In this document: positions 31,046-40,799 of the stretch, piece by piece
How the letters are laid out: every line of letters starts with the position of its first letter
How positions within the stretch are numbered: position 1 is the stretch's first letter
Origin: Pseudomonas capeferrum
Lineage (GTDB): Bacteria; Pseudomonadota; Gammaproteobacteria; Pseudomonadales; Pseudomonadaceae
NCBI RefSeq assembly: GCF_000731675.1
Contig: NZ_JMIT01000001.1
Span: 2,479,714-2,543,713, forward strand
Length of the DNA: 64,000 bases
Direction of reading: 5' to 3'
Notes under the pieces: generated by a model
What the model was told of the DNA's origin: nothing
The model's database searches: none
Seen by the model: the letters and a program-made list of their open reading frames with translations, nothing else
Program-made: the position numbers and the translations under genes

Positions 31046-31810
31046 TTACTTGAGGCTGCCGGAGAGGAACTGCTTGAGCCGCTCCGATTGCGGGTTGGCC
31101 AGCACCTCGCGCGGGCAACCGGTCTCTTCCACCAGGCCCTTGTGCAGGAATATCAACTGGTTCGACACCTCGCGGGCAAAGCCCATCTCGTGGGTCACCA
31201 CCACCATGGTCCGGCCTTCCTGGGCCAGTGCCTGCATGACCTTGAGCACATCACCCACCAGCTCGGGGTCGAGCGCCGAGGTCGGTTCGTCGAACAGCAT
31301 CACCTCAGGCTCCACGGCCAGGGCACGGGCAATCGCCACGCGCTGCTGCTCGCCACCGGACATGTGCCCCGGGAAGGCATCCTTGCGGTGGGCGACACCG
31401 ACCTTGGCCAGGTAGTGCTCGGCCTTTTCCAGGGCCTCTTTCTTGTTCATCCCGAGCACGTGCACGGGGGCCTCGATGACGTTTTCCAGCGCAGTCATGT
31501 GCGACCACAGGTTGAAATGCTGAAACACCATCGACAGGCGCGAGCGCATGCGCTGCAACTGACGCGGGTCGGCCGCCTTGAGTGCGCCATCCTTGCCGGC
31601 GACCAGCTTCAACGCTTCGTTGTTGAGCAGGATCTTGCCGGCGTGGGGCTGCTCGAGCAGGTTGATGCAGCGCAGGAAGGTCGACTTGCCCGAACCGCTG
31701 GAGCCGATGATGCTGATCACATCGCCAGCCTTGGCCGCCAGGGACACGCCCTTGAGCACTTCATGGCTGCCGTAGCGCTTGTGCAGGTCTTGGACTTCGA
31801 GTTTGTACAT
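31046..31810 (-). CDS. aotP: Arginine/ornithine ABC transporter ATP-binding protein
   Basis: This 254-residue HisP-type ATPase has Walker A GSSGSGKST (~38), signature MSGGEQQRVAIARAL (~155) and Walker B VMLFDEPTSALD (~175), followed by the switch histidine in VVVTHEMGFARE. It powers uptake of basic amino acids with the AotQ/AotM channel and AotJ binding protein. ATG 31810 (MYKLEVQDL) gives the standard length. It is last of the four aot genes, 102 bp before argR. Confidence 0.94.
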   Translation of the reverse strand: MYKLEVQDLHKRYGSHEVLKGVSLAAKAGDVISIIGSSGSGKSTFLRCINLLEQPHAGKILLNNEALKLVAGKDGALKAADPRQLQRMRSRLSMVFQHFNLWSHMTALENVIEAPVHVLGMNKKEALEKAEHYLAKVGVAHRKDAFPGHMSGGEQQRVAIARALAVEPEVMLFDEPTSALDPELVGDVLKVMQALAQEGRTMVVVTHEMGFAREVSNQLIFLHKGLVEETGCPREVLANPQSERLKQFLSGSLK

Positions 31811-31832
31811 GCTGTCGATTCTCACAGAGCGG

Positions 31833-32531
31833 TCAGTGCTTGCGCGGCGCCAGGTAGCCGAGCCAGCGGCGTTCGGCCATCTTGAACAGGCGCACCAGGA
31901 TGAAGGTCAGGCACAGGTAGAACACGCCCGCCGTGATGTAGGCCTCGAAAGGCAGGTAGTACTGGGCATTGACCGTGCGCGCCGCGCCAGTGATGTCGAT
32001 CAGGGTAACGATCGAGGCAAGGCTGGTGGTCTGCAGCATCATGATCACTTCGTTGCTGTACTGCGGCAGCGCCCGGCGCAAGGCCGACGGCAGCAGGATG
32101 CGCCGGTACATCTTGAGGCGCGACATGCCCATGGCCTTGGCTGCCTCGATCTCGCCATGGGGCGTGGCCTTGAGGCTGCCGGCGATGATCTCTGCGGTGT
32201 AGGCACTGGTGTTGACGGCAAAGGCCAGGCAGGCGCAGAAGGTGGCACTGGACAGCATCGGCCAGAAGATACTCGCGCGCACCGCTTCGAACTGGGCCAG
32301 GCCGTAGTAGATCAGAAACAGCTGCACCAGCATCGGCGTGCCGCGAATCACATAGGTGTACAGCCAGGCACTGAGGTTAACCAGCGGCTGCTTGGACACC
32401 CGCATCAAGCCCAGCGGAACCGCTGCAAGCAGGCCGAAGAACAGCGACAGCGCCAGCAGCTTGAGGGTGGTCAGCAGCCCGCCGAGGTACAGCGGCATGG
32501 CCTCCCACACCACGTTGTAGTCGAAGATCAT
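31833..32531 (-). CDS. aotM: Arginine/ornithine ABC transporter permease
   Basis: This 232-residue HisM-type inner-membrane permease has about five transmembrane helices and the EAA loop (GEIEAAKAMGMSRLKMYRRI, ~145-165) that contacts the ATPase. Its start overlaps the aotQ stop (ATGA). Confidence 0.93.
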   Translation of the reverse strand: MIFDYNVVWEAMPLYLGGLLTTLKLLALSLFFGLLAAVPLGLMRVSKQPLVNLSAWLYTYVIRGTPMLVQLFLIYYGLAQFEAVRASIFWPMLSSATFCACLAFAVNTSAYTAEIIAGSLKATPHGEIEAAKAMGMSRLKMYRRILLPSALRRALPQYSNEVIMMLQTTSLASIVTLIDITGAARTVNAQYYLPFEAYITAGVFYLCLTFILVRLFKMAERRWLGYLAPRKH

Positions 32532-33217
32532 AGTTCAACCACCTTGACGCCCACCGAGTAGCGTTTTTCAAGATACTTCAAGGCCAGCAGCGAGACACTG
32601 GTCAGTACCAGGTACATGGCCGCCACCGCCAGAAAGAAGGTGAAGGGTTCGCGGGTGGCGTCAGCCGCCTGCTTGGCTTTGAACATCATGTCCTGCAGGC
32701 CGACCACCGAGATCAGCGCCGTGGCCTTGGTCAGCACCAGCCAGTTGTTGGTGAAGCCCGGAATGGCCAGGCGGATCATCTGTGGCACCTGGATGCGGAA
32801 GAACACCTGAAGGTTGCTCATGCCATAGGCCACGCCGGCTTCGGCCTGGCCCTTGGGGATGCCGAGGAAGGCGCCACGGAAGGTTTCCGACAGGTACGCG
32901 CCAAAGATGAAGCCCAAGGTGCCGATGCCCGCAGCCAGCGGGTTCAGGTCGATGTAGTCTTCGTAGCCAAACAGCGGCGCTACCCGGTTGATGATGTCCT
33001 GCCCACCGTAGAAGATCAGCAGGATCAGTACCAAATCCGGAATACCACGGATCACCGTGGCATACATATCGCCCAACCAGGCCAGCCAGCGCACCGGCGA
33101 CAAGCGCAGCGCCACGCCAATCAGGCCGAGCACGATGGCCAGGGCCATCGACGACAGGGCGAGCTGCAGCGTCAGCCACGCCCCGTCGAGGATGACTGCC
33201 CCGTAGCCTTTCAACAT
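32528..33217 (-). CDS. aotQ: Arginine/ornithine ABC transporter permease
   Basis: This 229-residue HisQ-type permease has about five transmembrane segments and an EAA-loop equivalent (GQAEAGVAYGMSNLQVFFRI). It forms the heterodimeric channel with AotM. It lies 88 bp downstream of aotJ. Confidence 0.93.
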   Translation of the reverse strand: MLKGYGAVILDGAWLTLQLALSSMALAIVLGLIGVALRLSPVRWLAWLGDMYATVIRGIPDLVLILLIFYGGQDIINRVAPLFGYEDYIDLNPLAAGIGTLGFIFGAYLSETFRGAFLGIPKGQAEAGVAYGMSNLQVFFRIQVPQMIRLAIPGFTNNWLVLTKATALISVVGLQDMMFKAKQAADATREPFTFFLAVAAMYLVLTSVSLLALKYLEKRYSVGVKVVEL

Positions 33218-33305
33218 GATGAGGTCCTCGACCTAAAGAATGAAAAATGGTGCAAACCTCAGAGCCTCTGCTGTTTGCACCATTGCACAGGTGAAACCCG
33301 ACGTC

Positions 33306-34091
33306 TTAGTTCGAGTCTGGACCGTAGATGTCGAAGTTGAAGTACTTCTTCTCGATTTCTTTGTACTTGCCATTGGCACGGATGGCGTCGATGGCCGCGT
33401 TGATGCGGTCGACGTTGGCCTTGTCACCCTTGCGCACGGCAATGCCGATGCCGTCGCCGAAGTACTTGGCGTCGGTGAACGCTGGGCCAACGAAGGCGAA
33501 GCCTTTGCCTGCGTCAGTTTTCAGGAAGCCGTCTTCCAGCAGGGTGGCGTCAGCCACCGTGCCATCGAGGCGGCCGGCAGCCACATCCAGGTAGATTTCG
33601 TTCTGGGTGCCGTAAGGAACCACGGTGGCACCTTTGGCGCCCAGCACTTCCTTGGCGAAGCGGTCATGGATCGAGCCGCGCTGCACGCCGATCTTCTTGC
33701 CCTGCAGTTCGCCCAGGCTGTCGCTGACCGTGGTGCCTTCCTTCATCACCAGGCGTGCTGGGGTCAGGTAGTAGCGGTTGGTGAAGTCGACCGACTTCTT
33801 GCGGTCTTCGGTAATCGACATGGACGACAGAATCGCGTCGATCTTGCGCACCTTCAGTGCCGGGATCAGGCCGTCGAACTCTTGCTCGACCCAGGTGCAC
33901 TTGGCTTTCATCTCTTCACACAGGGCATTGCCGATGTCGTAGTCGAAACCGGCAATGCTGCCGTCGGGCTGCTTGAAGGCAAAGGGTGGGTAGGCGGCTT
34001 CGATACCGATTTTCAATGGTTTTTCATCGGCCTGCGACACAAGGGAAAACACGGACAGCGCCAGGGCGCCAAGCAGTGCGAGCTTCTTCAT
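33306..34091 (-). CDS. aotJ: Periplasmic arginine/ornithine-binding protein
   Basis: This 261-residue family-3 solute-binding protein has an 18-22 residue signal peptide ([20 protein letters not shown], cleavage near A22). The mature start [16 protein letters not shown] and the [18 protein letters not shown] motif are typical of the lysine/arginine/ornithine-binding proteins. ATG 34091 is the only start giving a proper signal peptide. It is first gene of aotJQMP, with an ArgR-type site upstream. Confidence 0.95.
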   Translation of the reverse strand: MKKLALLGALALSVFSLVSQADEKPLKIGIEAAYPPFAFKQPDGSIAGFDYDIGNALCEEMKAKCTWVEQEFDGLIPALKVRKIDAILSSMSITEDRKKSVDFTNRYYLTPARLVMKEGTTVSDSLGELQGKKIGVQRGSIHDRFAKEVLGAKGATVVPYGTQNEIYLDVAAGRLDGTVADATLLEDGFLKTDAGKGFAFVGPAFTDAKYFGDGIGIAVRKGDKANVDRINAAIDAIRANGKYKEIEKKYFNFDIYGPDSN

Positions 34092-34232
34092 CAGGTAACT
34101 CCATCGGTACGGGGCAATACAAGGCAGGTAACGGCTGCCCGATATGCGAATGGGTACAACGCGAGCCGCGCAGGGTCGGTCGGAGACCACGAGCGAGTGA
34201 GTGGCATTTTAACGACAGCCCGGTAGTCGATA

Positions 34233-34248
34233 TTTCTTCAAAGCGACA
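34233..34248 (-). promoter_or_regulatory. Candidate ArgR half-site upstream of aotJ
   Basis: On the minus strand, TGTCGC-TTTGAAGA-AA matches the TGTCGC-N8-AA pattern, 142 bp before the aotJ start. A weaker copy (TGTCGT) lies 31 bp downstream on the same strand (complement of 34212-34217). Confidence 0.55.
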
Positions 34249-34515
34249 ACTACTTACAGAAGCGCTTGAAACCGCTGCGGGCGATGTTGACAGCCATTGC
34301 AAGATATGCAAGAGCGCAAGAATTAGAACCCATTGAACTAGCAAATACTGGGCCTATTATTGGCAAAGCCTTGTGTCACGGCAAGTGCAGCGTACCACCC
34401 AGGCAAAAATGCCTGCAAAAATGCACCGAAAGTGGGCCGAACTGTTTCCTCGCGCCCCGTTTGCGATCACCCAAGGTGACAGAAGAGTTACCGATGAATG
34501 TCGGGTAACAGTAAA
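34249..34515. other. Intergenic region between aotJ and the acsA terminator
   Basis: No convincing gene. An 80-codon plus-strand ORF (34266-34508) has no recognisable motif. The interval is comparatively A/T-rich and probably holds the aotJ promoter. Confidence 0.5.
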
Positions 34516-34517
34516 GC

Positions 34518-34550
34518 AAAAACCCCGCCGGTTGCCCGAGCGGGGTTTTT
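34518..34550. terminator. Terminator after acsA
   Basis: AAAAACCCCGC and GCGGGGTTTTT flank an 11-nt loop about 40 bp past the acsA stop. On the minus strand it ends in a T-tract; it is symmetric, so it can work in both directions. Confidence 0.9.
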
Positions 34551-34590
34551 ATCAGGGCCTGAGGGGGGGCGTGCTACAACCCCCTGCGCA

Positions 34591-36552
<1,962 letters not shown>

Positions 36553-36958
36553 CTGTGTTACCTCGGTGTAATAGTTGTTTTTGTATGGAACCGTTTGTAA
36601 CTGTACCAGAGCGACAAAAGCCATTCGACGTTGGTAGTAAAGCGGCCGAATTTGGTACTGACGTACGAGCAGAGCGCTCTAGCTCGCGGCTCGTAGCCCT
36701 GGCCCGAAAAAAGCAGGGTGCTTTTGGGGTGATTGTTACAGATTCTGTCAAAACACTTTATCAAAAGGCCTACTGTTTCAGCGCAAGCCGCCCCCCTAAA
36801 ATTCATCTCGCCAACAACGGCAAGGCGATTAACTTCTGGTAACAGCCCCCACGAAGGCAAGCGTTAATCCCCCTCTACTTCGATAGTTAAAACCCGCAGC
36901 ACGTGCGGCGTTACACACGCCGCGCACCCCCTCACGACCTTAGACAGGTAAATAGAAA
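36553..36958. other. Divergent intergenic region between acsA and the DUF2790 gene
   Basis: This 406-bp, relatively A/T-rich region must contain both promoters. Overlapping short ORFs on both strands show no protein features. I could not identify a sigma-54 type -24/-12 element or a clear operator by eye. Confidence 0.5.
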
Positions 36959-37213
36959 ATGAAAGCTTTACTGGTATTGGTACTTGGCAGTCTTTGCGGC
37001 GCGGCAATGGCCGGCGAAGCAAACGATGCCGAGCAGATTCCGGTTGAACAGTACAGTTATTCGCAGCACCTGGACATTGCCCGCGTCATCTCCATGAGCG
37101 AAGTGCCCAACGTCTGTGAAGTCGTGCCCGCCCGCATGACCTACGAGGACTCCAAGGGCCAGACGCACATTCTTGAATACCGCGTGATGGGGAATGGCTG
37201 CTCTAACGGCTAA
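36959..37213 (+). CDS. DUF2790 family small exported protein
   Basis: This 84-residue protein has a signal peptide (MKALLVLVLGSLCGAAMAGE, predicted cleavage near A18). The mature part includes YSYSQHLDIARVISMSEVPN and a YRVMGNGCSNG end, the layout of the Pseudomonas-specific DUF2790 family. Two cysteines in the mature part (VCEVV and GCSNG) may form a disulfide. Function unknown; many paralogues occur in pseudomonads, and some respond to copper or stress. Monocistronic. Confidence 0.88.
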   Translation: MKALLVLVLGSLCGAAMAGEANDAEQIPVEQYSYSQHLDIARVISMSEVPNVCEVVPARMTYEDSKGQTHILEYRVMGNGCSNG

Positions 37214-37226
37214 CCCTTGAGATCAG

Positions 37227-37269
37227 GGCCCCGCTGGGGCCCTTCGCGGGTAAACCCGCTGCCACACGC
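37227..37269. repeat. REP-like hairpin between the DUF2790 gene and phhR
   Basis: GGGCCCCGCTGGGGCCC followed by TTCGCGGGTAAACCCGCTGCCACA, a single REP-type core, sits between the convergent genes and probably acts as a terminator. Confidence 0.55.
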
Positions 37270-37293
37270 CATTCAAACTTACATCGACGACTA

Positions 37294-38853
37294 TTATTCT
37301 GGCGTCTTGCCCAGCGAATAATCGCGCAACTTGTTGGCAATGGTCGTGTGCGAAACACCCAATCGTTTGCCCAATGCGCGGCTACTTGTAAATTCCCCCA
37401 TCAAACTTTCCAGTACGGCCTTTTCAAAGCGCCCGACAATCTGCGAAAGGTCCCCTTCCAGGGAAAACTCCCCCAGCGGTTGACGCACGCCATAATCCGG
37501 CAAACGAATATGCTCGCTTTTAACCACGCCGCCTTCACATAACGAAACCGCCTGGAACAATACGTTTTCCAGTTGCCGTACATTACCGGGCCAGTGGTAC
37601 TGGCTGAGTTTATCCATCGCTGCCGGCAGTAGGCGTGGCAACGCACAGCCAATTTGTCGGCTGGCCTGATCGAGAAAGTGCTGCACCAGCCCTTCCAGCC
37701 CATCCATGCACTCACGCAAGGGCGGGATGTGCAAAGACAACACATTGAGGCGGTGATACAGGTCCTGGCGGAACTCGCCGCGTGCGCACAACTCGGACAA
37801 GTCCACCTGGGTCGCGCAAATGACCCGCACATCCAGGTACACCTCTTCATCACTGCCTACCCGGCGAAAGCAACCGTCCTGCAGAAAACGCAGCAGCTTT
37901 ACCTGCAGCCGCGGGCTCATCTCCCCGACCCCATCGAGAAACAGCGTACCGCCAGCCGTCAACTCCAGCAGCCCCAGCTTGCCTTCGGCCCGCGCCCCTT
38001 CGAAGGCACCCGGGCCGTAGCCGAACAGCTCGGTCTCGGCCATCGACTCGGGCAACCCCGCGCAATTGAGCGCCATCAGCGGCGACTGCCCACGCGGGCT
38101 GGCCAAGTGGCAGGCGCGCGCCAGCAGCTCTTTACCGGTGCCCGTCTCGCCTTCGATCAGCAAGGGTGCATCCAGGGGCGCCATGCGCCGCGCCTCACGC
38201 ACCACCGCCGCCATCACCCGCGAGCTCTGGAAGATACTGTCAAAGCCGCGCAACTCCTGCTTGCGCACGTTATAGATGCGCTCACCGATACGGTCGGCGC
38301 GGTGCAAAGTCAGCACCGCGCCGGCCAGCGCCTCGCTGTCGTCATGCTCGGATTGCAACGGCGCGATATCGGCGAGAAACACGTCGCCCTTGACCTTGAC
38401 CCGCAAACCATTGATGCGCGACTTGTTGGCCCGCACCAGTTCGGGCAGGTCGAAGTCTTCGACATAACGCGCCAGCGGCATGCCCGGCACCTCATCGACC
38501 CGCACCCCGAGCAACTGCGCCGCCGTGCGGTTGGCGGCAACGATGCTGCCGCCCATGTCGATCGACAGCACGGGGAAGTCCAACGCGCCCAGTAACGCAT
38601 TCAGTTCCATGTGCCGACGCTCACTGGGCATCAGCCCCACGCGCTTGACGCCGAACACTCCGGCAATGGCCTCGAATTTCGGCCGCAGGGCCTGGAACTG
38701 CAGGTTGATCAGGTTCGGGCAGTGCAGGTAGATGGCATTGCCATGATCCCCCCCCACCTCGCCGCGCAGCACGTTGATGCCGTACTCCACCAACAGGTTG
38801 AGGATGTCGCGAAGGATGCCGATGCGGTTCTGGCAATGCACTTTGATACGCAT
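37294..38853 (-). CDS. phhR: TyrR-type regulator of phenylalanine/tyrosine metabolism
   Basis: This 519-residue protein has an N-terminal ACT domain (1-~75, MRIKVHCQNRIGILRDIL), a PAS domain (~80-190), an AAA+ sigma-54-interaction domain (~205-430, Walker A EGETGTGKELLAR) and a C-terminal Fis-like HTH (~475-515, SSRALGKRLGVSHTTIANKL). The GAFTGA loop is altered to GAFEGA, which fits a TyrR-like protein that activates sigma-70 promoters. It controls the divergent phhAB and other aromatic amino acid genes. Confidence 0.95.
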   Translation of the reverse strand: MRIKVHCQNRIGILRDILNLLVEYGINVLRGEVGGDHGNAIYLHCPNLINLQFQALRPKFEAIAGVFGVKRVGLMPSERRHMELNALLGALDFPVLSIDMGGSIVAANRTAAQLLGVRVDEVPGMPLARYVEDFDLPELVRANKSRINGLRVKVKGDVFLADIAPLQSEHDDSEALAGAVLTLHRADRIGERIYNVRKQELRGFDSIFQSSRVMAAVVREARRMAPLDAPLLIEGETGTGKELLARACHLASPRGQSPLMALNCAGLPESMAETELFGYGPGAFEGARAEGKLGLLELTAGGTLFLDGVGEMSPRLQVKLLRFLQDGCFRRVGSDEEVYLDVRVICATQVDLSELCARGEFRQDLYHRLNVLSLHIPPLRECMDGLEGLVQHFLDQASRQIGCALPRLLPAAMDKLSQYHWPGNVRQLENVLFQAVSLCEGGVVKSEHIRLPDYGVRQPLGEFSLEGDLSQIVGRFEKAVLESLMGEFTSSRALGKRLGVSHTTIANKLRDYSLGKTPE

Positions 38854-38972
38854 GAGAGCTCTCTAAGCGCCGATGTTTTTCACCTGGGCGCGGAAAATTC
38901 GTAAAGATAAGCTGACAAAAACAGGTAAACCATCAGCCCTATGCCCCGGATTTTCCGTCACTCGCGTCGTTT

Positions 38973-38990
38973 TGTAAAATTTTCGTTACG
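38973..38990. promoter_or_regulatory. Candidate PhhR box upstream of phhA
   Basis: TGTAAA-ATTTTC-GTTACG matches TGTAAA-N6-TTTACA at 10 of 12 defined positions. It lies 115 bp before the phhA ATG in the phhR-phhA divergent region. Confidence 0.6.
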
Positions 38991-39104
38991 AATAGCCGCC
39001 AACCCATCACCTGACAGAAGCACGCGCCCCGGTGCAAATTGCCGGATGAGGGGATATTCCTAGGGTAAGCACATAACAAGAAAAGCCCTCACCAGGAGAG
39101 CCAC

Positions 39105-39893
39105 ATGAAACAGACGCAATACGTGGCACGCGAGCCCGATGCGCATGGTTTTATCGACTACCCGCAGCAAGAGCATGCGGTGTGGAATACGCTGATCACC
39201 CGTCAGCTGAAAGTCATCGAAGGCCGTGCGTGCCAGGAATACCTGGACGGCATCGACCAGCTCAAGCTGCCCCACGACCGCATCCCGCAACTGGGCGAGG
39301 TCAACAAGGTGCTGGGCGCCACCACTGGCTGGCAGGTCGCCCGCGTACCGGCACTGATCCCCTTCCAGACCTTCTTCGAATTGCTGGCCAGCAAGCGCTT
39401 CCCGGTTGCCACGTTCATCCGCACCCCGCAAGAACTGGACTACCTGCAGGAACCGGACATCTTCCACGAGATCTTCGGCCACTGCCCGCTGCTGACCAAC
39501 CCCTGGTTCGCCGAGTTCACCCACACCTATGGCAAACTCGGCCTGGCCGCGAGCAAAGAGCAGCGCGTGTACCTGGCACGCCTGTACTGGATGACTATCG
39601 AGTTCGGCCTGATGGAGACCCCGCAAGGTCAGAAGATCTATGGCGGCGGCATCCTTTCCTCGCCGAAAGAAACGGTCTACAGCCTGTCGAATGAACCGGA
39701 ACACCAGGCGTTCGACCCGATAGAGGCGATGCGCACGCCGTACCGCATCGACATCCTGCAGCCGCTGTATTTCGTCTTGCCCAACCTCAAGCGGCTGTTC
39801 GACCTGGCCCATGAAGACATCATGGGCATGGTTCAGCAGGCCATGCAGCTGGGCCTGCACGCCCCCAAGTTTCCACCCAAGGTTGCTGCCTGA
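39105..39893 (+). CDS. phhA: Phenylalanine-4-hydroxylase
   Basis: This 262-residue monomeric-type bacterial enzyme converts phenylalanine to tyrosine using tetrahydropterin and O2. The iron ligands are H121 and H126 ([13 protein letters not shown]) and E166 (TIEFGLME). No regulatory ACT domain is present, as usual in bacteria. An AGGAG ribosome site precedes ATG 39105. It is followed 37 bp later by phhB. Confidence 0.97.
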   Translation: MKQTQYVAREPDAHGFIDYPQQEHAVWNTLITRQLKVIEGRACQEYLDGIDQLKLPHDRIPQLGEVNKVLGATTGWQVARVPALIPFQTFFELLASKRFPVATFIRTPQELDYLQEPDIFHEIFGHCPLLTNPWFAEFTHTYGKLGLAASKEQRVYLARLYWMTIEFGLMETPQGQKIYGGGILSSPKETVYSLSNEPEHQAFDPIEAMRTPYRIDILQPLYFVLPNLKRLFDLAHEDIMGMVQQAMQLGLHAPKFPPKVAA

Positions 39894-39930
39894 AGCCACC
39901 CTGATAACAACTCGAACCGGAAAAGTAATC

Positions 39931-40287
39931 ATGAATGCCTTGAACCAAGCCCATTGCGAAGCCTGCCGCGCCGATGCACCGAAAGTCAGCGACGAGGAAC
40001 TGGCGGAGCTGATTCGCGAAATCCCGGACTGGAACATCGAAGTGCGCGACGGCCACATGGAGCTGGAGCGCGTGTTCAAGTTCAAGAACTTCAAGCATGC
40101 CCTGGACTTTACCAACGCCGTGGGTGCAATCGCTGAAGCCGAAGGCCATCACCCTGGCCTGCTGACCGAGTGGGGCAAAGTCACCGTGACCTGGTGGAGC
40201 CACTCGATCAAGGGCCTGCACCGCAACGACTTCATCATGTGCGCGCGTACCGACAAGGTTGCCGAGTCGGCTGAAGGCCGCAAGTAA
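39931..40287 (+). CDS. phhB: Pterin-4a-carbinolamine dehydratase
   Basis: This 118-residue enzyme recycles the pterin cofactor after each PhhA turnover. The active-site histidines are in [11 protein letters not shown] (~68-78) and [10 protein letters not shown] (~90-100). ATG 39931 ([10 protein letters not shown]) is used; an in-frame upstream extension lies inside phhA. It is the second gene of the phhAB operon and ends at a strong terminator. Confidence 0.96.
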   Translation: MNALNQAHCEACRADAPKVSDEELAELIREIPDWNIEVRDGHMELERVFKFKNFKHALDFTNAVGAIAEAEGHHPGLLTEWGKVTVTWWSHSIKGLHRNDFIMCARTDKVAESAEGRK

Positions 40288-40296
40288 CACCTGAAG

Positions 40297-40366
40297 ACGG
40301 GGCCGCTGTGCCCCCCTATACGGCGTTCCGGCGCGAAGGGGGGGCACAGCGGCCCCGTTTTTTTTG
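40297..40366 (+). terminator. Strong terminator after phhAB
   Basis: ACGGGGCCGCTGTGCCCCCC pairs with GGGGGGGCACAGCGGCCCCG over ~20 bp with a ~25-nt top, followed by eight T residues. One of the clearest terminators in the window. Confidence 0.93.
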
Positions 40367-40519
40367 TAGGACAAATGTCCGTTATTCGCCCGTAAACCCG
40401 ACAAGCGAACGGGAAAAAGTTCAAACTGTCATCCAGACTGCTGTATCCTGCCCCAGCTTTCCGAAGCCCTAAACGCGCCTGGCGCAGCCTTTTCACTCAC
40501 ACTTGCGAGGAACGACGAG

Positions 40520-40648
40520 ATGCATGAAATCCCGAATCTTCCCTTCCCAAGCCTGAACCCAGAAGAGCAAACCGTTTCCGTCCACGCCGAGCCGACGCCT
40601 GCCGTCGACCAGGATGGTGACGATCAATCCAGCGCTGATCAGGAATAA
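40520..40648 (+). CDS. Small acidic hypothetical protein, 42 residues
   Basis: The ORF begins ATG 40520 and ends TAA 40648. A GCGAGGAACGACGAG sequence immediately ahead offers a ribosome site. The product (MHEIPNLPFPSLNPEEQ..., ending in a D/Q/S-rich tail) is strongly acidic, with no membrane segment or domain. It has its own terminator-separated position between phhB and the large toxin-like gene. Function is unknown. The ribosome site and clean codon structure argue for a real gene; its shortness argues for caution. Confidence 0.45.
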   Translation: MHEIPNLPFPSLNPEEQTVSVHAEPTPAVDQDGDDQSSADQE

Positions 40649-40799
40649 ACCGCGCATCACAACTGTGTGAAAACGGCTGACCTGCGGGCCACCGCGGTCA
40701 ACACGTTTTCACACCGTTCAGCCTCAGGCAGTAGCCTGCTACCCCCCGCTCACCTGCCAGGCTATGCATCGTTGCGGCTCCCTTACCGGAGATTGCACC

